Position numbers and translations under genes: made by a program. The notes beneath the pieces are model-generated. The model saw only the letters and a program-made list of their open reading frames with translations. It was not told the DNA's origin and made no database searches. From JBBQXK01 sp052387255 (GTDB taxonomy: Bacteria; Pseudomonadota; Alphaproteobacteria; Rhodobacterales; Rhodobacteraceae), in contig JBQTJI010000081.1 of NCBI GenBank assembly GCA_052387255.1, positions 1 through 64,000 on the forward strand: DNA of 64,000 nucleotides. The letters are read 5' to 3'. Of this stretch, positions 14,837 through 24,887 are shown piece after piece (within the stretch, counting starts at the first letter, position 1; each line of letters starts with the position of its first letter).

Positions 14837-17401
14837 TCAGAGCGTTGTTATCGCAGGGTTATCCGCCTTACGATCCAGCAACGCCAGATGCGCCGCAGCC
14901 AGCCGCGCCTGCGGCACGCGGTAGGGCGAGCAGGACACATAATCGAACCCCGCCTTGCGGCAGAAGGCAATCGATTCGGGGTTGCCGCCGTGTTCGCCGC
15001 AGATCGACAGCGTCAGGTCGCCCCGCGTCGCCCGCCCCCGTTCCGCCCCCATCAACAGCAACTCGCCCACCCCGTCCACGTCCAGCACATGGAACGGGTC
15101 CTCGGGGAACACGCCCTGCTGGACATAGGTGTTCATGAACCGCCCCGCGTCGTCGCGGCTCAGCCCATAGGTCATCTGCGTCAGGTCGTTGGTCCCGAAC
15201 GACAGGAACGCCGCATGCTGCGCAATCTCGCCCGCCCGCAGCGCGGCGCGCGGCGTTTCCACCATCACCCCCAGCCGGAACGAGAATTCGCGCCGCGTCT
15301 GGGTGCGCACCATCGCCGCCACGGCATCGATGCGGGTCTTGACCAGTTCCACCTCGCGCCGCGCCGACACCAGCGGGATCATCACCTCGGGCACCACGGT
15401 GGCACCCCGCCGCCCGACCTCGACCGTCGCCTCGAAGATCGCCTGCGCCTGCATGTCGTGGATTTCCGGCAGCACCACGCCCAGCCGGACGCCGCGCATT
15501 CCCAGCATCGGATTGAACTCGGTCAGGCTTTCCGCGCGCCGCGTCACCTCGGACAAGGGCCGGTCCAGCGCCTCGGCCAGTTCGCGCAGGCCTTCGCGCG
15601 ACTGCGGCAGGAATTCGTGCAGGGGGGGGTCGAACAGGCGGATGCAGACGGGCAATCCGGCCATGATTTCGAACAGTTGCACGAAATCGTCGCGTTGCAT
15701 CGGCAGGATCCGCGCCAGCGACCCCGCACGGTCCTTGGCCGTGTCGGCAAAAATCATCTCGCGCATCGCGACCAGGCGATCCTCGTCAAAGAACATGTGT
15801 TCGGTGCGGCAGAGGCCGATCCCCTGCGCCTCGAACCGCCGGGCGGTCGCGGCATCGGCGGGCGTGTCGGCATTCGCGCGAATGCCGATGTCGCGCACGG
15901 CATCTGCCCAGCCCAGCAGCGTGCGGAACGTGTCATCGAGCGCAGGCGGCAGCATTTCCGCCGCGCCCGCCAGCACCTCGCCCGTGGTGCCATCGACCGT
16001 GATCGTGTCGCCCTCGCGGAACACCCGGCCGTCCTTGGCGGTCAGCTTGCGCTCTTTGCCGTCAAAGCGCAGTTCGGACGCGCCCACGATGCAGGGCAGG
16101 CCCAGGCCCCGCCCGATCACGGCGGCGTGGCTGGTCATGCCGCCCCGTTCGGTCAGCACACCCACACTGGAATGCATCCCCCGGATGTCCTCGGGCGCGG
16201 TTTCGCGCCGCACCAGGATGCAGGGCTCGCCCCGTGCCGCCGAAGCCTGCGCCGCCTGCGAGGAAAACACGATCCTGCCCGTCGCCCCCCCCGGACTGGC
16301 CGCCATCCCCCGCGCGAACACGTCACGCGCCACGCGCGGATCGACCTGCGGGTGCAAAAGCTCGGACAGCGCGCGCGGCTCGACCCGCAGCACGGCGTCG
16401 TCGCGGCTGATGATGCCGTCCTCGGCCAGCGCCACCGCGATGCGCAGCGCCGCGCGCGACGACCGGGGCACGCGCACCGCGTCGATCACCGCCAGCCGCC
16501 CGTCCTCGACCGTGAACTCGACCTGCATCTCCTCGCGCAGGCGTTGGCGGCAGGCGGCCCCGTGGCGCACCAGGTCGGCAAAGACTTCGGGCGCGATGTC
16601 CTCCAGCGCGGCCCCGCGCGGATCGCGCGTGAGGTACAGCGCCTCGGACCCCGTCAGCGCATCGCGCCCCTGGCTCTGGCTGAGGTAGCGGCCCTTGACC
16701 AGCGGCCCCCCCGTCACCGGATCGACGAACTGGATCACCCCCGACCCCGACAGGCCCTGCCCGATGCCCTGCGCCATGGCCTGCACGATCAGGCCCAGCC
16801 CCGCCCCCTCGGGCGCGCCCTTGGCCTGGCGCAAGAGGCGCGCGCTGGTGCCCTCCCAGGCCCGCGCCATCGAGCGCAGCACCTCGGACAGCTGGTGCGC
16901 CGGGTCCTCGGGGAAAGGTTCGTCCATCTCGTCGCGATAGGCGCGCAGCGCCTCGCGCAAGCTGTCGGCACTGGGCGTCTGGCCGGCGAACATCTCGGGG
17001 TCCAGCCGCGCGACATGCACGGCGTAGCCCTGCACGAACCGCAGGTACAGCTTGTCCGCCGCCGCCTGCCCATGGGTTTCCGCCAGCCGCGCATGGCGGG
17101 CCGCGTTCAGGCCGATGTTCAGCACGGTCGAAGGCCCGCCCCAGTCGGAATTCTCAGGGCTGGGGCGCACCGACACCAGCGGTGCCTCGCCGAAATGCGA
17201 CAGGATCGCGCGCGTGTCGGGCATCTGGCCCGATGCAATGGCACGCACCGTCGCCACCGGCAGCGCCACCGTCTGCGGCACCGGCAGGTCCATCCGCACC
17301 AGCCGCTGCAGACACTTCGCCCGCCACCCATGCGTCACCGCCGCGATCCGCGCCGAGGGCGTGATCACCGCGAAATCGGCGATGGGATCGTGTTTCTGCA
17401 C
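14837..17401 (-). CDS. Divergent pyruvate phosphate dikinase-like, PEP-utilising protein
   Basis: The 854-residue layout is that of PPDK: N-terminal ATP-grasp, central swivelling phosphohistidine domain (GGMTSHAAVIGRGLG, catalytic His intact) and C-terminal PEP/pyruvate barrel (GLCRTEHMFF, FGTNDLTQMTYGLSRDDAG, SICGEHGGNPES with the catalytic Cys). The ATP half is unusual: the glycine-rich GGKGxNLAEM is replaced by GWRAKCLQRL, SVRSGAxxSMPGMMDT by SVRPSPENSDWGGPSTV, and the FLQTR nucleotide ligands by VIDAV. It may not use ATP as normal PPDK does. It begins with GTG and follows glyS on the same strand after about 150 bp, a usual neighbourhood in Rhodobacteraceae. Confidence 0.85.
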   Translation of the reverse strand: MQKHDPIADFAVITPSARIAAVTHGWRAKCLQRLVRMDLPVPQTVALPVATVRAIASGQMPDTRAILSHFGEAPLVSVRPSPENSDWGGPSTVLNIGLNAARHARLAETHGQAAADKLYLRFVQGYAVHVARLDPEMFAGQTPSADSLREALRAYRDEMDEPFPEDPAHQLSEVLRSMARAWEGTSARLLRQAKGAPEGAGLGLIVQAMAQGIGQGLSGSGVIQFVDPVTGGPLVKGRYLSQSQGRDALTGSEALYLTRDPRGAALEDIAPEVFADLVRHGAACRQRLREEMQVEFTVEDGRLAVIDAVRVPRSSRAALRIAVALAEDGIISRDDAVLRVEPRALSELLHPQVDPRVARDVFARGMAASPGGATGRIVFSSQAAQASAARGEPCILVRRETAPEDIRGMHSSVGVLTERGGMTSHAAVIGRGLGLPCIVGASELRFDGKERKLTAKDGRVFREGDTITVDGTTGEVLAGAAEMLPPALDDTFRTLLGWADAVRDIGIRANADTPADAATARRFEAQGIGLCRTEHMFFDEDRLVAMREMIFADTAKDRAGSLARILPMQRDDFVQLFEIMAGLPVCIRLFDPPLHEFLPQSREGLRELAEALDRPLSEVTRRAESLTEFNPMLGMRGVRLGVVLPEIHDMQAQAIFEATVEVGRRGATVVPEVMIPLVSARREVELVKTRIDAVAAMVRTQTRREFSFRLGVMVETPRAALRAGEIAQHAAFLSFGTNDLTQMTYGLSRDDAGRFMNTYVQQGVFPEDPFHVLDVDGVGELLLMGAERGRATRGDLTLSICGEHGGNPESIAFCRKAGFDYVSCSPYRVPQARLAAAHLALLDRKADNPAITTL

Positions 17402-17486
17402 TGCGGCGACTTTCCAGGTGTCGCCTCACCTTACGCCGAATCGCCCATTGTGCAAGCGCAGCATTGACGGGGGGGCACACGCCGTT

Positions 17487-17536
17487 GGTCGGGGCTTGCC
17501 CCGACTCCTGCGCAAGCGTGGGGGCAAGCCCCGACC
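17487..17536. terminator. 16-bp-arm inverted repeat between glyS and the PPDK-like gene
   Basis: GGTCGGGGCTTGCCCC (17487-17502) is answered by its exact reverse complement at 17521-17536, leaving an 18-base loop. There is no T-run. It may attenuate transcription between glyS and the downstream gene or be a REP-type element. Confidence 0.5.
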
Positions 17537-17555
17537 TACGAGACGCGTCCGCCCC

Positions 17556-19784
17556 CTACCCCTCGATCTTGGTCAGATCGGCCACCTGCCCACAGATCGT
17601 GCGGATGCGGTGCAAGAGGTTCAGCCGGTTGCGGCGCACAACCGCGTTGTCGGTATTCACCTGCACGGCGGTAAAGAAGGCATCGAGCGGCGCACGCAAG
17701 CCGGCCATCGCCTGCATCGCCGAGGCGAAATCCTCGGCCCGCATCGCCGGGGCGATGACGGTCTCGGCGGCATCGAGTGCGGCGAACAGGGCGCGTTCCT
17801 CGGGGCCTTCCGCGAACTTGGGGTCGGGGCCATAGGAGTATTCGACGCCATCCTTGGCCTCGGCCTGCGTCAGGATGTTGTTGGCCCGCTTGAACCCCTG
17901 CAACAGATTCGCGCCGTCGTCGGTTTTCAGCGTCGCCGACAGCGCCTGCGCGCGATTGACCAGCAGGGTCAGGTCGTCGTTGCCGGGCATGGCGAGGCAG
18001 GCGTCGATGACGTCGTGGCGAATGGACTGGTCCTTGAGGTAGACCTTGAGGCGGTCGTGGAGGAAGGCGAGTAGGTCGGACCTCAGCAGTCGTATCAAAG
18101 CAACGATGAGCTTACCCTTCTCCGACTCCAAGGGAGCGACATTTGAAGATATCTTTTCAAATGCTTTTTCTGCTTCGCTATCTAGGCCCGCGCTTGAAAA
18201 TGCCAAATGGGCGGTTTCTGCGTGTGTCTGAAGGATGCGACCTTCGCCTTGGCCAACAATGTAGGCAATAGGACCCCCAAGTATCTTCTTAAGTGACAAC
18301 CGCACCCCATTCCCCACCACCAACCGGATCACCCCCAACGCCGCCCTTCGCAGCGCAAACGGGTCCTTGCTCCCCGTCGGCTTCTCATCAATCGCCCAGA
18401 ACCCGGTCAGCGTGTCGATCTTGTCGGCCAGCGCCACGGCCACCGACACAGGCTCGACCGGCACCGCGTCCGAAGGCCCCAGCGGCGAATAGTGGTCGCG
18501 GGCGGCCAGCGCCACCTCTACGCCCAACCCCGCCTCGCGGGCATAATACATCCCCATCAGCCCCTGCAACTCGGGGAACTCGCCCACCATGGCCGAGCGC
18601 AGGTCGGCCTTCGCCACCCGCGCGGCCTGTTCGGCAAGCGCAGGATCGGCCCCGACCATGGGCGCGATCTCGCGCGCCAGCGCCGCAATGCGTTCCACCC
18701 GGTCGGCCTGCGAGCCGAGCTTGTTGTGGAAGGTGACCGCCTTCAGCCCCTCCAGCCACTCCCCCATCCCGGCCTTCGCCACGCGCAGGTCGTTCTCCCA
18801 GAAGAACCGCGCATCCGAAAGCCGCGCCGACAGCACCTTCTGGTTGCCCTTCAGGATCGTCGCGCCATCGTCGGCCGTCACCGTGTTGGCGACGGTGACA
18901 AAGCCCTCGATCCGCCCGGTCCGGGGGTTCCGCACCGAAAAGAACTTCTGGTGTTCGCGCATCGACGTCTGCAGCACCTCGGGCGGCAGTCCCAGGAACG
19001 CCTCGCCGATCCGCCCCATCAGCGGCACCGGCCATTCGACCAGCCCCGCCACCTCGGTCAGAAGGCCCGCGTCCTCGACCACCTCGAACCCTTGCGCAAA
19101 GGCCAGCGTCTCGGCCCCCTGGCGGATCGCGGCCTGCCGTTCGGCCGGGTCCAGCATCACGTGGGCGCGGCGCAGGCGCGCCGCATAGTCGTCGAACGAG
19201 CGCACGGCAATGCGGCCCGGCGACAGGAACCGGTGGCCCCCCGTCGTGTCGCCCGCGACGATGCCGTCCACCTCCAGCGGCACCACGCTGGCCCCGGCTT
19301 CGTCGGTCAGGATGCACAGGATGGATGTCAGCGGCCGCACCCAGCGCAACGTCCCCGACCCCCAGCGCATCGACTTCGGCCAGGGGAAGGCGCGGATCGC
19401 GGCCTCCAGCACCTCGGCCACGATGGCGGCGGCGGGGCGGCCCGGTTTCTCGATCACGGCGAAGTAGACCTGCGCCTTGCCCTGGTCGCGCACCACCAAC
19501 CGGTCCCGCGTCAACCCCGTCGACCGCAGGAACCCCTCGACCGCCGCCGCGGGCGCATCCGCCCTTGGCCCCTTGCGTTCTTCGGTCTGGCGCGGGCTGG
19601 CCGCCGACAGCCCCTCGATGGCCAGCACCAGGCGGCGGGGTGTCGCGAACGCGCCCGCCGACGCATAGGTCAGCCCCGCCTCGACCAGCCCGTCGGTGAC
19701 CAGTCGCTTGAGGTCGGCACTGGCGCGGGCCTGCATCCGGGCGGGGATTTCCTCGGAAAAGAGTTCGATCAGCAGGTCGGGCAT
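17556..19784 (-). CDS. glyS: Glycine--tRNA ligase, beta subunit
   Basis: Beta subunit of the heterotetrameric bacterial GlyRS, which charges tRNA-Gly in the cytosol. The protein has 742 residues; it opens with MPDLLIELFSEEIPARMQ, the family signature, and the C-terminal anticodon-binding part has DRLKVYLKDQSIRHDVIDA and ANLLQGFKRANNIL. The start at 19784 is fixed by the signature. Bases of about 18060-18300, coding for the linker before that C-terminal part, are strikingly AT-rich and use codons unlike the rest of the gene, although the frame is intact. The order glyQ, DUF6446, glyS is an operon. Confidence 0.95.
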   Translation of the reverse strand: MPDLLIELFSEEIPARMQARASADLKRLVTDGLVEAGLTYASAGAFATPRRLVLAIEGLSAASPRQTEERKGPRADAPAAAVEGFLRSTGLTRDRLVVRDQGKAQVYFAVIEKPGRPAAAIVAEVLEAAIRAFPWPKSMRWGSGTLRWVRPLTSILCILTDEAGASVVPLEVDGIVAGDTTGGHRFLSPGRIAVRSFDDYAARLRRAHVMLDPAERQAAIRQGAETLAFAQGFEVVEDAGLLTEVAGLVEWPVPLMGRIGEAFLGLPPEVLQTSMREHQKFFSVRNPRTGRIEGFVTVANTVTADDGATILKGNQKVLSARLSDARFFWENDLRVAKAGMGEWLEGLKAVTFHNKLGSQADRVERIAALAREIAPMVGADPALAEQAARVAKADLRSAMVGEFPELQGLMGMYYAREAGLGVEVALAARDHYSPLGPSDAVPVEPVSVAVALADKIDTLTGFWAIDEKPTGSKDPFALRRAALGVIRLVVGNGVRLSLKKILGGPIAYIVGQGEGRILQTHAETAHLAFSSAGLDSEAEKAFEKISSNVAPLESEKGKLIVALIRLLRSDLLAFLHDRLKVYLKDQSIRHDVIDACLAMPGNDDLTLLVNRAQALSATLKTDDGANLLQGFKRANNILTQAEAKDGVEYSYGPDPKFAEGPEERALFAALDAAETVIAPAMRAEDFASAMQAMAGLRAPLDAFFTAVQVNTDNAVVRRNRLNLLHRIRTICGQVADLTKIEG

Positions 19785-19789
19785 GGCGG

Positions 19790-20314
19790 TCAGTTTCCGA
19801 AGGATGCGGGCGGCGGCGGGCAGCCCTCGGGCGCGGGCTTGCCATCGAAGACGGCCCGTCCGCAAGGGTTGATCTGGTGCCAGGCGTAGGCGCGCCCGTC
19901 GGCCATCAGCGCGATCACGCGGTCGATGCCAAAGTGGACGTCGCGCTGCCCCAGCACCGCCCGTGCCGTGCCGTCCGCCAGCGCCGCCGCGATGGTCCCA
20001 GCGTCATAGCAGGCAAACCAGCCCGGCCCGTTCAGCGGCTCGGCCGCCGGGTAGGGGGCAAGGTCGGCGACCGGCGGCAACCCCTGCGGCACCAGGCAGG
20101 CGCGGTAGCGGATGGGAGAGCTGGCCGCATCGATCCCCTGGAAATCGCGGGCCACGACGGGCACCTCGGTGCCACCCGACAGCGTGACGCGCAGGTCCGC
20201 CGCAGCCTCGGGCGGCAGCGTGGTGTAGAAGGCATAGACCTGGACGTAGTACAGCGCCGCGCCGCCGATGAGCGAGGTGAGGACGATGAGAAGGGCGATC
20301 GCCTTGCCCCTCAC
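19790..20314 (-). CDS. DUF6446-type single-pass membrane/periplasmic protein
   Basis: A 174-residue protein starting with GTG that overlaps the glyQ stop as GTGA. One N-terminal hydrophobic segment (IALLIVLTSLIGGAALYYVQ) should anchor or export it; the rest is hydrophilic, with four Cys residues and a Pro-rich tail. It matches the small DUF6446 proteins found between glyQ and glyS in Rhodobacteraceae; no function is known. The strict translational coupling to glycyl-tRNA synthetase suggests co-expression rather than a known functional link. Confidence 0.75.
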   Translation of the reverse strand: MRGKAIALLIVLTSLIGGAALYYVQVYAFYTTLPPEAAADLRVTLSGGTEVPVVARDFQGIDAASSPIRYRACLVPQGLPPVADLAPYPAAEPLNGPGWFACYDAGTIAAALADGTARAVLGQRDVHFGIDRVIALMADGRAYAWHQINPCGRAVFDGKPAPEGCPPPPASFGN

Positions 20315-21237
20315 ACGCCCGCCCCCGCCGCCGTGCCCACGAACGCATCCGCACACATCTTCGCCAGCGCCCGAACCCGCCCGATGTAGGCCTGCCGCTC
20401 GGTCACCGAGATCACGCCGCGCGCGTCCAGAAGGTTGAACAGGTGGCTGGCCTTGATGCACTGGTCATAGGCCGGGTGCGCCATCACGATGGTGCGGCCC
20501 GCAGCGTCCTGCGCCGGGGCCCGCAGCAACCGCCCGCACTCCGCCTCGGCATCTTCGAAATGGCGCAGCAGCAAGCCCGTATCCGCCCCCTCGAAGTTGT
20601 GGCGCGAGTATTCCTGTTCGGTCTGGCGGAAGATGTCGCCATAGGTCAGGGGGATCGGGCTGTCAGGATCGTTGAACGGCATGTCCATCACATGGTCGAT
20701 GCCCAGCACATACATTGCCAGCCGTTCGAGCCCATAGGTCAGCTCGCCCGAGACCGGCTTGCAGTCGTGCCCGCCGACCTGTTGGAAATAGGTGAACTGC
20801 GACACCTCCATGCCGTCGCACCAGACCTCCCACCCCAGGCCCCAGGCGCCCAGCGTGGGGCTTTCCCAGTCATCCTCGACGAACCGGATGTCGTGCAGGC
20901 CGGGGTCGATGCCGATGGCGCGCAAGGACCCCAGATACAGGTCCTGCAGATCGGGGGGCGAGGGCTTGATGATGACCTGGTACTGGTAATAGTGCTGCAG
21001 CCGGTTCGGATTCTCGCCATAGCGCCCGTCCGTCGGGCGGCGGCGGGGCTGCACATAGGCCGCCGCCCAGGGCCGGTTGCCCAGGGATCGCAGCGTCGTC
21101 GCCGGGTGGAAGGTGCCCGCCCCCACTTCCATGTCATAGGGTTGCAGCACGGCGCAGCCCCGCGCGCCCCAATAGGTCATCAGCCGCAGGATGATCTCCT
21201 GGAAACTGCGCGGGGGGCTGGCGGATGCGTCGGTCAT
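20311..21237 (-). CDS. glyQ: Glycine--tRNA ligase, alpha subunit
   Basis: The catalytic class II subunit of alpha2-beta2 GlyRS, 308 residues. The stretches SFQEIILRLMTYWGARGCAV, GAGTFHPATTLRSLG and GLGWEVWCDGMEVSQFTYFQ are the hallmark of GlyQ. The start at 21237 fits the family start, with a short Ala/Ser/Pro N-terminal arm. It is first in the glyQ, DUF6446, glyS, ppdK-like unit; the promoter should lie in the 232-bp region shared with the divergent SPOR-domain gene. Confidence 0.96.
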   Translation of the reverse strand: MTDASASPPRSFQEIILRLMTYWGARGCAVLQPYDMEVGAGTFHPATTLRSLGNRPWAAAYVQPRRRPTDGRYGENPNRLQHYYQYQVIIKPSPPDLQDLYLGSLRAIGIDPGLHDIRFVEDDWESPTLGAWGLGWEVWCDGMEVSQFTYFQQVGGHDCKPVSGELTYGLERLAMYVLGIDHVMDMPFNDPDSPIPLTYGDIFRQTEQEYSRHNFEGADTGLLLRHFEDAEAECGRLLRAPAQDAAGRTIVMAHPAYDQCIKASHLFNLLDARGVISVTERQAYIGRVRALAKMCADAFVGTAAGAGV

Positions 21238-21369
21238 TGCAGGGGGGTCCTGTCGGCCAAAGGGTGCGGCCCTCCTTAGGCAGAACACGGGCAGCGGTCA
21301 ATCTCGGGGGTCGGTCCAGCGGACCAACCTGAAAATTCCGCAACCGCCGCGCGAAGACACGAAAATTTT

Positions 21370-21391
21370 GGCGGCAGGGGCCCCTGCCGCC
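21370..21391. promoter_or_regulatory. 22-bp perfect palindrome in a divergent promoter region
   Basis: GGCGGCAGGGG followed directly by its exact reverse complement. It lies 133 bp upstream of glyQ and 79 bp upstream of the divergent SPOR-domain gene, so it is not between convergent ends as a terminator would be. It may be an operator or a GC-rich cruciform; function unknown. Confidence 0.4.
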
Positions 21392-21469
21392 TGCGCCTTG
21401 CACTGGCCAAGCCCGGCGGAATATGGTCTGGCGGGGTAACGGGATTGTGGCAGGGAACGGGCGCGGTAC

Positions 21470-23257
21470 ATGCGATTTCTGGTGCGGGTGGCGGGGCTTC
21501 TGGCGGCCCTCTGTGTGTGGGGCGTGGCACAGGCCCAGGACGGCCCCCGCGCCTGGGTCCAGATCGAGGCGCAGCCGACCCGTGCCGATGCCGAAACGCG
21601 CGCGCGCGCCTATGCCGGGGTCTTCCCCGATGTGGCCGGGTTCCGCATGGCCTCGGGCTGGTATGCGATCTCGCTTGGCCCCTACACGCCCGAAGGCGCG
21701 GCCCAAAGGCTGGCGACCCTGCGCGCCGACAACCTGGTGCCGCCCGACAGCTTTGTCACCGAAGGCACGCTGTTCCGCGCGCCGTTCTGGCCGGTCGGGG
21801 CCAACCCGGCCGAGGCCCCGGTCCAGGGTGTCGCGCCCCCGGTCCCGGTCGAGGTGACCCCCCTGCCCGAAGCAGCACCGGATGTCGCCGTCACCCCCCC
21901 CGAACCCCCGCCCCCCCCGCCCGAGCCCGAGGAAACCGTGGCCGAGGCGCGGCGCGCCGAATCCGCCCTGACCGCCGACGACCGCAAGGCCCTGCAGGCC
22001 GCGCTGCAATGGTTCGGCTTCTACCGGAACGCCATCGACGGGGCCATCGGCCCCGGCACTCGCGCGTCGATGGCCGAATGGCAGGCCGCGCAGGGGTTGG
22101 ACCCCACCGGGGTGCTGACCACGAAACAGCGCGCGCTCCTCTTGGGCGAACGCGCGCGGATCGAGGCGGAACTGGGCCTTGTGCTGACCACCGAACCCGA
22201 AGCGGGGATCGAATTCCCGCTGCCCGCTGCCCTGGTCGAGTTCGACCGCTATGACCCGCCCTTCGTTCTGTACCGCCCCAAGGATGGCTCGGGCCTCAGC
22301 CTGGCGCTGATCTCGCAGCCGGGCGACGAGGCGTCGCTGGCAGCCCTTTACGACATCCTGCAGACGCTCGACCTCGTGCCGTTCGGCGGCCCGCGCGAGC
22401 GTGACGAGCGGTCCTTCGTGATCGACGCGGCAGACGCCCGCATCGCCACCCATGCCGAGGCGACGTTGGCCCAGGGCCTGATCAAGGGCTGGATGCTGAC
22501 CTGGGAACCGGCGGCGGCGGCGCAGGCCGCAACCGTGATGCAGACGCTGAAGGCGGGCTTCCGCCCCGTCGGCACCCGCGCGCTGGACCCGGGCCTTGTG
22601 GCGCTGGACGATACCGCACGCGCGGGCATGCTGGCGGGGATGGAGGTGCGCCGCCCGGAACGGTCGCGCAGCGGGTTCTATGTCACCGCCGAGGGGGCCG
22701 TGCTGACCGTGCCCGAGGCCGTGGCGGGTTGCGGCCGCATCACGCTGGACCGCGACACCGAGGCGTCGGTCACCCTGACCGACGAGGCACTTGGCATCGC
22801 CCTTCTGACCCCGGCCAAGCGGCTGGCCCCCGCCGCCGTGGCCGGGCTCGAGGACAGCCCGCCGCGCCTGGGGTCCGAGGTGGCGGTCGCGGGCTACAGC
22901 TATGAAGACGCCCTGCCTGCGCCCGCGCTGACCTTCGGCACGCTCGACGGGGCCACCGGCCTGAACGGCGAGGCCGACCTGCGGCGACTGACGCTGGACG
23001 CCCTGCCGGGCGACGCGGGCGGGCCGGTGCTGGACGCCTCGGGCACCGTGCTGGGCATGCTGCTGCCACGCGCGACGGGCGGCACGCGGCAGTTGCCGCA
23101 AGGCGTGTCCTTTGCCGCCGCCAGCGCTGCCATCACCGCCCGGCTGGCCGCCACCGGCCTGGCCCTGCCCCCTGCGGTCCGCAACGGTGCCCTCGCCCCC
23201 GCCGACCTGACCCGGAGGGCGACGCAGATGACGGTGCTGGTGTCCTGCTGGCCGTGA
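21470..23257 (+). CDS. Exported SPOR + peptidoglycan-binding + inactive trypsin-like domain protein
   Basis: A 595-residue exported protein. The signal peptide is residues 1-23 (ending VAQAQ). A SPOR-like region follows (about 25-100), then a Pro-rich linker (~120-155), a PG_binding_1 domain (about 165-220, LQWFGFYRNAIDGAIGPGTR), and a chymotrypsin-fold domain (about 395-560). In that domain the active-site serine motif GDSGGP reads GDAGGP, and the segment where the catalytic TxxHV is expected reads LTVPEAV, so neither Ser nor His is present. It is probably a periplasmic, septum- or peptidoglycan-localised pseudoprotease acting by binding. It is divergent from glyQ. Confidence 0.85.
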   Translation: MRFLVRVAGLLAALCVWGVAQAQDGPRAWVQIEAQPTRADAETRARAYAGVFPDVAGFRMASGWYAISLGPYTPEGAAQRLATLRADNLVPPDSFVTEGTLFRAPFWPVGANPAEAPVQGVAPPVPVEVTPLPEAAPDVAVTPPEPPPPPPEPEETVAEARRAESALTADDRKALQAALQWFGFYRNAIDGAIGPGTRASMAEWQAAQGLDPTGVLTTKQRALLLGERARIEAELGLVLTTEPEAGIEFPLPAALVEFDRYDPPFVLYRPKDGSGLSLALISQPGDEASLAALYDILQTLDLVPFGGPRERDERSFVIDAADARIATHAEATLAQGLIKGWMLTWEPAAAAQAATVMQTLKAGFRPVGTRALDPGLVALDDTARAGMLAGMEVRRPERSRSGFYVTAEGAVLTVPEAVAGCGRITLDRDTEASVTLTDEALGIALLTPAKRLAPAAVAGLEDSPPRLGSEVAVAGYSYEDALPAPALTFGTLDGATGLNGEADLRRLTLDALPGDAGGPVLDASGTVLGMLLPRATGGTRQLPQGVSFAAASAAITARLAATGLALPPAVRNGALAPADLTRRATQMTVLVSCWP

Positions 23258-23283
23258 TCTTGGCGCAGGGGGGGCGATCTGCC

Positions 23284-23322
23284 CAAGGTGGCGCAGGGAT
23301 GGGGCAGGATTGCGCCACCTTG
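23284..23322. terminator. Inverted repeat between convergent genes
   Basis: Twelve-base arms (CAAGGTGGCGCA at 23284-23295 and its exact complement at 23311-23322) enclose a 15-base loop, between the ends of the SPOR-domain gene and aguB. A bidirectional terminator is likely. Confidence 0.55.
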
Positions 23323-23414
23323 CCGATTGCTTGGGTTGACTGACGCGGGACGCGGTCGGGGGTCGGCCAGGCCAGCACCTTGCCCTCGCAGACGCCCGCG
23401 TCACAAACGACAGA

Positions 23415-24326
<912 letters not shown>

Positions 24327-24407
24327 GGGCTGGGTTTCCGGTCTTGACGGCGCATCCTGCCCCGGTGTCCCGTCGGACGAAAGCCCCCTTGACCGCAGGA
24401 GCACGGG

Positions 24408-24887
24408 ATGTCCGACCAGCCTGAACCCGGCACCTTTCCATCGCGCGCGACGCTGCTGTCGATGTCGGGGATGGCGTTCATGCAAGGCATGCTGGCCGGG
24501 CGGCTGGCACCGTCGGGCATCTGGCAGGTCATGGGGTTCTCTCTGGCCTCTGTCGCCCCCGGTCGCGTGACGTTTCGCGGCACTCCGGGCGTGCAGCACG
24601 CCAATCCCGTGGGCGCGGTGCATGGCGGCTGGTACGGCACGCTGCTGGACAGCGCCATGGGCTGCGCGGTGATGACCGCCGTGCCGCAGGGCAAGTGGTA
24701 CACCACGCTGGAGTACAAGATCAGCCTGATCCGGCCCGTGGCCTTTGGCGCAGAGGTCGAGGTCACGGGCATCCTCGACCATTGCGGGCGAAGCACCGCC
24801 GTCGCGCGTGGCGAGATCCGGGGCACCGATGGCCGCCTGCAGGCCACGGGATCGACCACCTGCATCCTGCTGGACGGCTCGACATGA
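24408..24887 (+). CDS. PaaI-family hotdog-fold thioesterase
   Basis: A 159-residue single hotdog-domain protein. HANPVGAVHGGWYGTLLDSAMG contains the PaaI-family catalytic region, with HGG and an Asp, and YTTLEYKISLIRPV forms the next strand. It should hydrolyse acyl-CoA thioesters, with the substrate unknown. It is a single gene, and the next gene (DUF998, minus strand) ends about 115 bp downstream. Confidence 0.87.
   Translation: MSDQPEPGTFPSRATLLSMSGMAFMQGMLAGRLAPSGIWQVMGFSLASVAPGRVTFRGTPGVQHANPVGAVHGGWYGTLLDSAMGCAVMTAVPQGKWYTTLEYKISLIRPVAFGAEVEVTGILDHCGRSTAVARGEIRGTDGRLQATGSTTCILLDGST

Noticed and set aside
14888..17467. 859-codon plus-strand open frame opposite the PPDK-like gene
   Set aside because: Its translation is His/Arg/Gln/Pro-rich with no domain; it is an antisense shadow produced by high GC. 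The minus-strand frame has full PPDK motifs.
21134..23404. 756-codon minus-strand frame opposite the SPOR/pseudoprotease gene
   Set aside because: Arg/Gly/Gln-rich low-complexity product with no homology pattern; the plus strand carries a signal peptide and three domains.
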